This document shows positions 45,701-55,686 of a DNA stretch of 64,000 nucleotides, piece after piece (positions within the stretch are counted from its first letter, which is position 1; the number at the start of each line of letters is the position of its first letter). Under the pieces are notes generated by a model that was given only the letters and a program-made list of their open reading frames with translations, searched no databases and was not told the origin of the DNA. Origin of the DNA: Mrakia gelida (lineage: Eukaryota > Basidiomycota > Tremellomycetes > Cystofilobasidiales > Mrakiaceae); contig BRON01000001.1 in assembly GCA_024345305.1 (NCBI GenBank), positions 2,666,001 through 2,730,000 on the forward strand, given 5' to 3'. Both the position numbers and the translations under genes were made by a program.

Positions 45701-48700
45701 AGAGAAACGACGGCAAAAGAACTCACAGGCTCTTCGATCGTTTCATCGACTCCCTCTCCTTCTCGAGATCCTTCCTGAGCCTATCCACCTCTCCTTCCTT
45801 CTCTCGAAGATCCTTCTCGAGGTCGGTGACCTGTCGTTCGAGTCGACTGATCCTCGAGTCTCGATCTTTTCGCTCGTCCTCGATGGTTTGTTCGGCGGTG
45901 TCGGCTCTGCGAGGTTCGAGAGGAAATCGAGATGAGTCAGCTACGAGGGCAGAGAGAGGTGGATCGAGGGAAAGGTGAAGAGAAAGAAAGACTGAGACTC
46001 GCCTCTCCGTCGCGGTTGTGAGTTCGTTCTTGAGCTGATCGATCTGAAGTCGTTGCTTCTCTCCTGATCCGTTCTTGAGGTCCGAGCTGCGAAAAAAGAA
46101 CGAGCCACGCGTCAGGATCCGATCGTAGAGACGCGAAGGAAGGACCTGAGACTCACGCAAGACTTCTGATCGTCTCGACTGTTCGAACGAAGGATTCAGT
46201 CGCGTCAGCTCGCCGCTCCGTCGCGCTCGACTCTCTGTTCGAACTCGACTCGACTCAACCAAACTCACCCTTCCTATCCACATTTCCCTCCAAAACCCTC
46301 ACTCTCTCCCTCCTCTCCTCCACCTCCCTCTTCTTGCTCTCCAGCTCCTCCCTCAACACCTCCAACGACTGCTCTGATCGCTCCGCCTTCAAGATCGCCT
46401 CGTCTCGTTCGGTTCGAAGAGGGTAGATGACCTCGTCCAGGGTTCGACGTTGCTTCTCGATGAACGAGGCGCCGGACTTGATCCAGGAGTCGTGTTCTGA
46501 AAGGAAGGCGAGGGGGAGTGAGCGGACAGCTTCGGGGAGAGGAACGAGGGGAAGAGGAGAAAAGGGAGGAGACAAGACGACCCACGTTGATCGAGATCTT
46601 GAACTTCCTCCAGGAGGGATCGGAGACCTTGGACTTCGAGCTCAAGTTTTCGTCGCTGGTCGTCGAGGGCTTGCTTGGCGGTGATGAGGGAGGTGCTGTT
46701 CGAAGAACGGAGAACGAGGAACGCGTCGAGCGGGGAAGTCAGCCTCGGAGGCGTGTCTCGACGAGGAGCGAAGAGATCGTAGAGGCCGAGAAGTGAACTT
46801 ACACGGTATCTCCAACTGCGTTGAACCTGAGAGATCAAACGAGGATGGAGAAAGGGAGAGTTGGAAGGTCGTCAGCAAAGGCGTCTCCCTCGAGTCGTCG
46901 AACTCGAGGAAACGAAGTTCCAACTCACTTGTTCCTCGACGACTGAGCCAGCTTCCTAGCGTCCGAAAGCTGACCATCCAACTCCTTGTGTCTCTTCTCC
47001 TGACTCGCGATCTCGGATCTCTGCAACCCACCCCCAAACGAAACGAAATCGAGCGCATACAGTCAGTCGATCGTCGTCCCTCCTCCTCCTCCTACCACTC
47101 TCTTCGCGTCCCACGACCCACTCACCAACCTCCCGATCGTCCTCTCCTTCTCCTCCACATCCCTGTAGGTCTCCTCGATACTCTGCAGCACAGACACTCT
47201 CTCTCTCCTCGCCGAGTTGTGCCCTTCCTCGTTGTTGTTGTGCTCGGTTCGAGGTCTCTTCCTCCCTGAGCTCCCTCCTCCGCTGCTGCCCACTCCCGAG
47301 TCGTTCTCCTGGATTGAGCTGAGCTTGCTCGATCCGCCGTCGCCCTTCGACGAGGAGGAGGACGATCCTGCTCGAGACGACTTGGCCGCTCCGGATCCTT
47401 TCGACGCGTTCGAGTTCGAGGAGGGAGGAGGGGCGGATGATGATTTGTTGGCGAAGGGAGGGATCGTGAGAGAGGAGGATGGAGTCCTTTTGGCTGCTGA
47501 GGAGGAGGACGAAGAGGTAGAGTGAGAAGGGCGAGTGAGAAGATCGAGGTAGGTTGGGTTGGAGTTGGATTTGGAGTTCGAAGATTTGTGCTGCTGGTGA
47601 GAGGATTTCGAGGACTTCTGGGAGGAAGAGGTGTGGGAGTGGTATTGAGAAGTGGTGTTGGAGGTAGTAGAAGCGGCGGGTCGTCCGAAAATCTCTGGAG
47701 TTCCTGAAGGAGAGCGCGACTTCGCGACTCCATCATCGGCGGCTGATCCTGATCGCTCGAAGGGACTCCCGCTGTTCCTTCCCCCTCGACCGTCCGACGA
47801 TCCGTCTCCGGTGCTGGATGCGAGCCAATCGAGTCCTTTAGACTTGGTGACGACGTTGTTGTTGTTGGTCGAGGAAGCGAAGTCGGCGAATCCTCCTCCT
47901 GATCCTGGTCCTGAGGCTCGCGTCGTCGAAGTTCGTTCCTTCCTCTTGGACGAGCTGCTGCTGCTACTTCCTCCTCCGTTCTCCCCAGTCTTCTCGTCCT
48001 CTGGGGTGCTACTCTCCCTGGATGGTCTCGACGACGATCCGGACGACTTCTGCTGCTGCTGCTGATCTCTCGCTCCTCCTCCTCCTGCTGCTGGCTATCC
48101 TGTTCCGAGTCGTTTCGAGGGAGGAGCGGGTGGTTTGAGAAGCTGAGAAGGTTGGGAGACCCAGGTGGAAGAGGCGATGGACTCCGTGTTCGAAGGGGTC
48201 TGTTTCGAGGAAGGTGCAGAGGATACGGGAGAAGGAGGGAGTCTGGGGGTCGTGGAAGCAGAGGAACCGGAGGGAGAGGGTGAATGCTGCTGCTGGGATC
48301 GGTTTCGAGAAGAGGAAGCGTGCTGAGAGGAAGACGAGGATGAAGACTTGGTTCCATCGTTGGTGGATGATGAGATGGATGGCTTGTTCTGGAAGAGGGA
48401 GGAGGCTCCTGTTTCGAGAGGAGCAGGAGGTTTGGTGGAGGAGAAGAGGGTCGAGGTTTTAGCTTTGGGGAAGGCAAAGCTCGCTGAGGCTTCTCCTGTG
48501 AGATCCTGAAGGGACCAAGGGAGACCAGTCGAGGAAGCGGTAGACCTTGAGGTCGAAGAGCGGGTGATTGGGGAAGAAGGACGTATAGGAAAGGAAGGAA
48601 GGCGATCAGCTGGAGCTCGTACTCCCTCTCTCCCTCCCTCCCTTCTCTCGCCACCTCTGAATCGAACTAGGACGTACTTCTTGGACTGATCTGATCCAGA

Positions 48701-48724
48701 TCGCGAGGCTTTATCGGAAGGCAT
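42758..48724 (-). CDS. Long coiled-coil protein of unknown function, about 1,247 aa, 23-24 exons
   Basis: Minus-strand exons: 48724-48678, 48545-47126, 47020-46929, 46826-46803, 46695-46586, 46496-46269, 46178-46157, 46086-46003, 45906-45727, 45559-45350, 45242-45215, 45124-45053, 44953-44834, 44738-44592, 44499-44376, 44283-44236, 44157-44120, 44044-43992, about 43902-43827, 43730-43663, 43585-43042, 42915-42880, 42796-42758. The first about 440 residues are Ser/Gln/Pro-rich low complexity. From about residue 440 there is continuous heptad-like coiled coil (for example RISRLERQVTDLEKDLREKE, LKETEER, ELEIQTLKRDLRAANQAKDD). The C-terminus has acidic clusters and basic RKR/KRLR patches that could be nuclear signals. 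I recognise no family; a spindle, septin or transport scaffold would fit but is a guess. The frame has an in-frame TAG at 48095-48097 unless 48160-48095 is a 66-bp intron. The donor after exon 46086-46003 is GC. Confidence 0.7.
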
Positions 48725-49268
48725 GATGAGAAGGCTAAAGGAGGAACGGGACGAGAAGGAGGTCAAGGGAAGGAGAGAAGAGGGAGGAGGGAGGAGGAGA
48801 TTGTGAGCTCGATCAAAGAGCGTCGAAAGCGAGAGGCTGGAGGGGGATTTAGCAGGGCGAAAGGGGAGCGTCTGAAAGGAGAGGGAAGCGTGTCAGTATG
48901 GAGAGCTCGTTTGAGAGCAGTATGAGGAGAAGGGACGAACGAGGGAAAGGAAACGAGGGAGTGGGAGGAGGAGGGGATGATGGTCGACGGCGAACTTGCG
49001 CGACGGGTCCTTTGAAGGCCTTTCCCTCCCTCGTTCTTCTTCGCTCGTTTTCGTTCAAAGTCGAAACAGAGAGGAGAGTCGTCCCTGAGTTGTATCTTAT
49101 ACATCTTGATCTGCACAAAAAAGGGCGAGAAAAGGGGAGATCCCCGACTGCGCTGGCGGGTGGTCAAGTTTCTCGAGCTCACCTCCTCCCCTCCTTCCCT
49201 CCAACTACTCTCTCCCTCTCCCACCTTCCTCCCCTCCGCTTTCCTCTTCTCCCTCTTCCTCTGCCATC
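48725..49268. promoter_or_regulatory. Divergent promoter region between the coiled-coil gene and NOC4
   Basis: The 544 bp between the starts at 48724 (minus) and 49269 (plus) must drive both genes. The side facing NOC4 is CT-rich. I found no clear TATA box. Confidence 0.5.
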
Positions 49269-52205
49269 ATGGGACCTCCTAAACTCAAGAAATCGAAGCC
49301 CACTCCCGCTGGCCCCTCCCCCAAGCTCGCTCAAATCTCGACTCTCGAATCGCTTCTCACCTCGAGCTCCTCCTCCTCCCTGAATCCTCTCGCGGACCTG
49401 CTCCACCTCGTCACCTCCTCCCCTGAACCCCAAGTCGTCCACAAGGGTGTCTACTCGCTCGGACGAGTGTTCGCTTCTCTCGTTGAGTCGGGCAAGCTCG
49501 ATGGCACCGTCGTTTCCGAGAAGGAGGGTGGAGAGAAGGAGAGGAAGGTCAGGGAGTGGGTTAGAGCGAGGTTGGCTGAGTTCGTAGCATTCCTGGGTGG
49601 CTTGATGAAGGATGTTGAGAAGGATCTCAGGGTGAGTCGCCTCTTCCTGCTATATTTTGCGTTTTTGGGGTGAAAATGGGAGCAGGGGTGAGCTTTCACG
49701 AAGGAAAGAGCTCAACAGCTGCTCCTCTCCATCCCCTTCAACCTCGCCTCTTTTGCCCAACAGCTCATCTTCCTACGACGCGTCTCGACGTTCAGTCTAC
49801 TGACCCTCACCTTCCTCTTCGTGTTCACTCTTGCAGTCCGCCGGATTCGCCCTTCTGCTCTCGCTCCTCCCTCTCCTCTCGCACTCCTCCCCTTCTCTTC
49901 CTTCAACCTCCTCCCGACCTCCCTCCTACTCGTCTCCTCACCTTCGATCCATCGTTCGATTCATCCTCTTCCCTACCCCTTCCACCCGAGGAGGATCCAC
50001 CGACTTCTCCATTCCCGAAGAGGATCTGGACGACGAGGACGAGGAGGAACCCTTGACCTCTGAGCAAAAGGGACTCGATGTCGAGGAGGATGTGGTCGAG
50101 CTCATTGGAAACGTCATGGAGGAGAAGAGGGATTTCAGATGGGGTGTTTACAGGGAGGCTTCGTGAGTTTTATCCTCCTTGTCGGCTGCTATGTTTCAGC
50201 TCAGCTGTCGTCTCCCTCGAGTCCGTCGGCACCAAAACTAACGCGTCGCCTCACCTCCCTTTCCTCTCCCCTCAGCATCCTCCTCCGCCCTCACCTCCCA
50301 CCAACTTCCCTCCCCTCCCCTCTCTCCCTTCCTTCCAACCTCCTCCTCCTCCTCCAAACTCAAACAACTCCCATCCCGTCCACCCAAAAGCTTCTCGAGA
50401 AGCAAGCTCTCCTCCTCCCAGCCTTCGCCAGATCGCCCTTCCTCTCTTCCGCGACCAAGGAGAAGCCCGCGTTCGGAGAGACCAAAGCTGTCGTTGAGGG
50501 TGGTGATTGGAGAGACTACTTTGAGAGTGATGAGGAAGATGAGGAAGAGCAGGAGGCCGTGGGAGCCAAGAAGGGAGGAGGAGCGAAGGGTCCTGTGAAG
50601 AAGGGAGGAGCGAAGAAGGGTGGAGCGAAGGGGGAGGGACGAGCGAGTGGGATGAGCGTGCATCAGGGGGTTTGGAGCTTGGAGAGTCATAGGGCTGGGT
50701 TCACGAGTGCTTGGATGGGACTGTTGAGTTTGCCGTGAGTCCCGTCGACCTTGCCTCTGTCCTCGCTCCCGTCGATTCGTCGAAGCCGCGCTAACTTCTT
50801 TCTGCTGCTCGGTCTTGCCAGTCTCGACGCCTCCCTCGCTCGTCGGATCTTGGTCGTTCTGCATCACCAAGTCCTTCCCAACATGACCAAGGGACGAGCT
50901 GTTCGAACGGCTGATTGGCTGGGAGAGTGGGTCGATCGAGGTGAGTTTCGCCGTTGCCTTTCTTGCTCGTCTTCTCGAGCCTCGCCACTGACTCGACCCT
51001 GTCTTCTATGGTTCTTCAGGAGGACCTTTGGGTCTGCTCGCTTTGAACGGTCTCTTTATCCTCATCCGGGACTACAACCTGTTCGTTCTTCTTCCCTTCG
51101 AATCGACTTTGGTCTCGACGCGTCGAACAAAACTTCGCTGATCTTCGTTCCTTCTCCCTCCACAGCGACTACCCCGATTTCTACGACCGCCTCTACGCCA
51201 TGCTCGATCGATCCGTGCTGCACGTCAAGTACCGTTCGAGGTTCTTCCGTCTCGCAGAGACTTTCTTGTCCTCCTCGTGAGTTCTTTCGATCGCTCTCTT
51301 CTCCCTCTCAATCCCACCTTCCCCTCTTTTCTTCGAATCCAAGCTGATCAGCCCACCTCCCTCCTATCTGCTCTCTCCTCGCCCAGCCATCTCCCCTCCA
51401 CCCTCATCGCAGCCATCATCAAACGACTCGGTCGACTCTCACTCACCGCTCCTCCAGCAGCCATCGTCATGGTCATCCCCTTCATCTACAACCTTCTCAA
51501 GCTCCACCCTGGATGCATGGTTCTCATCCACCGAGATGCTTTCGGTGGTGCTGAGCTCTCTCTGAACAGCGACGAGGCTGAGTTGGCGAAGGGTGAGTCC
51601 TTTCGCGTCCCGTCCTGCGGTCCATTTTCTCGTTCCCTCTCTTTCTCTCGCTGACACTATTCTCGTCCCTTCCCTCGTTTTCTTCTTCGATTTGGGAATG
51701 CTAGACCCTTACGACCCCCTCACCACCAACCCCCTCCACTCCAACGCTCTCGACTCGTCCCTTTGGGAGATCGCGTCGCAGCAGAAGCACTACCTCCCCT
51801 CCGTTTCCTCCCTCGCTAAGATCTTCACAGAGGTCTTCACCAAGCCCAAGTACGGGATGGAGGATTTCCTGGATCACACCTTCGTTACTGTTCGTCCCTC
51901 CCATCCCCTTTCGCAGCTCGTCTTCTCGTTCTGCGCTCGCTCGACTCGACGCGACGAAGGCTGACCCTCGTTCGTTCGTTCGTTTGCTTTTTTTGCGCCA
52001 GCTCTTCGACACCGAGACGAAGCGAAAAATCAGGAACGATCCAGCGATGGGATTGGTGGTGGCGGGAGAGGTCTTCCCTGCTGCTCCTGCTCCTGCGTCG
52101 TCGAAGAAGAGCAGCAAGAAGAGGAAGGCTGCTGAGGTCGAGGAGGAGGAGGAGGAGAAGATCGTTGTGAGCAGGGATGCGGTCGCAGAGTTGTGGAGTT
52201 TCTAG
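49269..52205 (+). CDS. NOC4: Ribosome biogenesis factor Noc4 (UTP19), 677 aa
   Basis: Exons 49269-49631, 49837-50162, 50276-50734, 50822-50940, 51020-51080, 51166-51276, 51387-51592, 51705-51889 and 52002-52205 join in phase. The N-terminus is basic (MGPPKLKKSKP). The C-terminal half carries the CBF/Noc domain: LGLLALNGLFILIRDYNLDYPDFYDRLY, VLHVKYRSRFFRLAETFLSSSHLP, LIAAIIKRLGRLSLTAPPAA, then SSLWEIASQQKHYLPSVSSL. A Lys/Gly-rich insert at about residue 330 and a C-terminal KKSSKKRKAAEVEEEE tail look like nucleolar signals. In yeast Noc4 works with Nop14 in 40S subunit assembly and export. Length and motif order fit the family well. Confidence 0.92.
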
Positions 52206-52417
52206 AGGAGGAGAAGGGAAGATCTTGATGAGTAGTATCTTCTTCGTTTTCGTGATGTGGGTACAAAGGAAAGGGTTCGGGTTCGGGGGCAACGGAAGGA
52301 GGCAGAGGGAGGGAGACGCGTCGAGATTGAAATTCGCTCGTTTCTCTGATTCCTCGCCTTTTTTTTTGGGCCAGTCCAGTCAGGCCGAAAGAAAAACATA
52401 TGTATCCGTCTGACTAA

Positions 52418-53433
52418 CTACCAAGACGACTTGAAGACGAGATCCTTGCTCGCCCTCTTCGCCTTCCCATCCTCAACGACGAAAGGGACGTCCCACGCCT
52501 CTTGCTCCTTGGTCTTCGCGAGCTCGAAGAAAATTTGAGCATGCCCGTCGGGATTGACCTTCCCTCCGGTGACCGTTCCATCGAGGTTGGACTCCCAGAG
52601 GTTGTAGACTAGGTCAAAGAGGCGAAGAACAAGGAGTCAGCGGTACGAAGAGACGAGCGAAGAAGAAATGAGCTCGAGAAGTCGACTCGCAGAACGCCTT
52701 CCCCTCCTTCCCGTACGTCTTTGCTCCAACCTGGACGAGATGGGCAGCAGCCGCCTTCGAGAGCCCACCGGTCATTCCACCAGGCCAAGCGTGACCAGCG
52801 ACGTGAGTGATGTTGCCAGTGAAGAGGAAGTGCTTGGGTCCGTCGTACTTCGATTCGAGGAGCAGTTGAGCGGCTCGGTAGGGTGAGAGGAGACCGCTGT
52901 TCTGAGTGTGGGCGAGTTGGTCGAGAGGGATGGAGAAGGGAGAGTTGGCGATGGGAGGGGGGATGTAAGGAGAGACTGTAGAAGAGGGAGGAAGACGCGA
53001 TAAGTCAGCGACTCAGGAGACGACGCGTCGCGTTTGAGAGAGGCAAAGTGGGAGGTCTACGAACCGTTGTAAACAACCGTAGAGACGGGCCCGTACTTGG
53101 AGGTTGTTTCGGCGAACACCCTATCGACTGAAGAAGGGTCGTCGACGTTCTGATGATGCGAGAGAAGAACGAAGACGAGAACGCGCGATCAGTCAGCAAC
53201 AATCGAACTGTCGAAGGAGTTCAATGCCTCTTCTGCCCCCCTCCTCTCGGAGAAGGAGAATCAAGAGAACTCACAGCGATGATGTGAGTCAACCTCTCGA
53301 CTCCAGCGAGCTCAGGATGATCCTTCCTCGATACGACTGCGACGTTAAACCCTTCATCGAGGAACTTGGCTGAGATGGCGGTAGAGACTCGAGGACCGTA
53401 TCCGAAGAGGATGATAGTTCGAGAGAGAGACAT
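52418..53433 (-). CDS. Atypical SDR (Rossmann) protein, copy 1, 239 aa
   Basis: Exons 53433-53275, 53149-53065, 52975-52691 and 52608-52418 (minus) join in phase. The N-terminus TIILFGYGPRVSTAISAKF is a Rossmann nucleotide-binding loop of G-x-G-x-x-V form, and VAVVSRKDHPELAG ends strand 2 with an Arg, which favours NADP(H). LFTGNITHVAGHAWPGGM is the strand 5 region. The Lys of the SDR YxxxK motif is present (GGLSKAAAAHL), but the Tyr four residues before it is Gly, so normal SDR catalysis is doubtful. The donor of intron 3 (at 52690) is GC where the neighbour copy has GT. It is a tandem duplicate of 53954-54963. Confidence 0.85.
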
Positions 53434-53953
53434 GGAGGATTTCTCGAGGCTGAAGTGTTGAGTAAAGGGAAGGGAGGAAGGGAGAGGGAGACAGGTGATG
53501 GTGATGGTGAAAGGAAAGGAGGAGGCGAGTGAGTTTCATAGTGAAGTCTAAGGCTGCATAAGCGAGACACGCTGATCTGGCACTGGCATGAGGTAATCGA
53601 TGTCAGCTTTTTTCTCGATGACAGATTTGCTGATTGAGGCGAGAGCGTGGATCACAAATCTTAGCCGCTTTGTGAGCTGCTCGCGATTTAGACTTCGCGC
53701 AGGAGAAGAGCCGTTTCTTCGCCTCATCAAGACTGTCCTAGACTCTGTCGACATCTCCCTCGACTCAGAGATTGCTGAATTGCAGGAGGGTCCTTCCGCG
53801 GTTTCTTGCAAGGTCGATTTCGAGAAAGCAGCTCCGCGACAGATACGAGACGCGTCGAGGTCAAAGTCAAGAACCCGTCGACGCGTCTTTCAATGTTCTG
53901 ATTCCGCTCTCGGTACCGACTAACTAAACATGTGATTCGTCTGCCTAGACTAG
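53434..53953. other. Spacer between the SDR tandem copies
   Basis: The promoter of copy 1 and the 3' flank of copy 2. The part at about 53570-53680 resembles the sequence at about 55070-55210 upstream of copy 2, so the duplicated unit included the promoter. Two GACGCGTC palindromes lie near 53850 and 53879. Confidence 0.5.
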
Positions 53954-54963
53954 CTACCAATCCGACTTGAAAACGAGATCCTTGCTCGCTCGCTTTGCCT
54001 TCCCATCCTCGACGACGAACGAAACGTCCCACTTCGCCTGCTCCTTCGTTTGAGCGAGCTCGAAGAAGACCTGGCCATGTCCTTCGGGATCGACGTTGTT
54101 GCCAGTTGAAGTTCCATCGAGGTTCGACTCCCAGACGTTGTAGACTGGCGATAAAGGGAGAAAGGGCGGATCAGAACGAGACGAGCGACGGGGGCTAAGA
54201 GGAAAGGAAAACGAAGACGACTCACAGAACGCCCTTCCATCCCTTCCATACGACTTCGCTCCGACCTCGAGGAAGTGAGAAGCGGATGCTTTGGAGAGTC
54301 CGAGAGCAAATCCAGCGGGCCAAGCGTGACCGGCGACGTGAAGGAGGTTGCCAGTGTATAGGAAGTGCTTGGGACCTCCGAACTTGGACTCGAGGAGGAG
54401 TTGAGCTGCTCGGTAGGCTGAGAAGAGGCCGACATTCTGGGAGAAAGTGAGTTGGTCGAGAGGAATGGAGAAGGGCGAGTTTGGGGTGGGGAGGTCGATC
54501 CAGGGGTAGGCTGAAGAAGGAGGGAAAGGGACGATAAGTCAGCGGAACAACAAACGACGCGTCGCGGTTTTCGGGACGAGAGAGACATCAACGGACCGTT
54601 GTAGACAACCGTTGAGACAGGTCCATACTTCGAAGTGGTATCAGCAAAGACCTTTTCGACGGTGGAAGGGTCGTCGAGGTTCTGATGAAGCGCGAAGAGA
54701 CGAACGAAAAAGAACGATCAGTCAGCAAGTTGAACGAGCGGAGGGAGACGACGTTCTTTCCCCTTCCTTCTCCGTCTGAGATGGGGATGAGAACGCAAAC
54801 TCACGGCTACAATATGAGTTAGTTTCTCGACTCCAGCGAGCTCAGGATGAGGTTTCCTTGAAACAACAGCGACGTTATATCCCTCGCTGAGGAACTTGGT
54901 CGCGATTCCGCTCGAGACTCGAGAACCATAACCGAAGAGGATGAGGGTTCGAGGGAACGACAT
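53954..54963 (-). CDS. Atypical SDR (Rossmann) protein, copy 2, 239 aa
   Basis: Exons 54963-54805, 54681-54597, 54510-54226 and 54144-53954 (minus) have the same lengths and phases as those of copy 1. The Rossmann loop is TLILFGYGSRVSSGIATKF and strand 2 ends VAVVSRKPHPELAG. The YxxxK region reads ALGLSKASASHFL: the Lys is kept and the Tyr position is Leu. The two proteins share most residues, clearly from a tandem duplication of a unit of about 1.53 kb. Intron 3 has a normal GTGAGT donor. Intron 2 carries a GACGCGTC palindrome at the same place as in copy 1. Confidence 0.87.
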
Positions 54964-55567
54964 GGGGGTCTTGATGAGGATGTTGGTTTGAGTGAGAGCT
55001 AGGGAGAAAGGAAGGAGAGAAGAGGGAAAGGATTGATGGTGATGGTCAGAGGCGAGATAATCAAGAATGTTCGTCAGCTTTCTTCTGAGAACGGAGCTGC
55101 GCGTGCTGCTCGCATGCGGATCGGCTGATGTAGACGAGACGTGCTCTCGTGTCTCCAGCGAGGGCTGCTGAGTGAGGTGAGAGCATTGATCGCGAACGTG
55201 AGAGCCGATTTGGGAGCCGCGTCGTGACTCGTGGGTGTTGAGCCGTCGACTCCTCTTCGCTTCTCCTGCCACACAGTCCGCTTCCATCTTTCCTCGAGCA
55301 TGTTTCTGGAGTTTGCGAGGCTCGACAGAGGAATCACCGGGCTCGAAAGAGTCGCGATCAGCCAGCAAACCTGCAGCGAGATGTTCGAACTCGCCTTCGA
55401 GTCCGACGTCCCTCGATTCTTCGCTCCCTCCTCTTCATCCTCCCTTCTCTTCTATCTGTCTACATCTCTCTCGCTCTTTCTCCGTCCTCTGCCTCTTCTC
55501 TGCCACTCCTCTTCTGAAACAAACAGAATGATCTCGACTCCCTGACGCAGGGGTCAGGCGCCGAAAC
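54964..55567. other. Divergent region between SDR copy 2 and the heat-shock gene
   Basis: About 600 bp between starts on opposite strands. The left part resembles the copy 1 promoter; the right end carries the heat-shock promoter described separately. I see no gene. Confidence 0.5.
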
Positions 55568-55570
55568 CGA

Positions 55571-55583
55571 GAAACTTCCAGAA
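55571..55583 (+). promoter_or_regulatory. Perfect heat-shock element (HSE)
   Basis: GAAACTTCCAGAA is three alternating nGAAn units (GAA, TTC, GAA) with 2-bp spacing, the canonical binding site of trimeric Hsf1. It lies 104-116 bp upstream of the start of the Hsp20 gene and 23 bp upstream of a TATA box. Confidence 0.9.
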
Positions 55584-55605
55584 AAGTCGCGACATCGAGC
55601 TGAGC

Positions 55606-55612
55606 TATAAAA
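55606..55612 (+). promoter_or_regulatory. TATA box of the small heat-shock gene
   Basis: TATAAAA lies 75-81 bp before the ATG at 55687 and 23 bp after the HSE, the spacing expected of an inducible heat-shock promoter. It is the clearest TATA box in the window. Confidence 0.8.
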
Positions 55613-55686
55613 TCGCCCGGTCTCTCTACTTCCTTCCAACTCCCACCATCACCAGAACTCTTCTCACCCAGTCCAACCATCCAACA

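Noticed and set aside
47122..48654. A 510-codon minus-strand frame rich in Pro, Arg and Ser
   Set aside because: It is a shifted frame over the low-complexity head of the coiled-coil gene; the chosen frame links in phase to the coiled-coil exons, this one does not.
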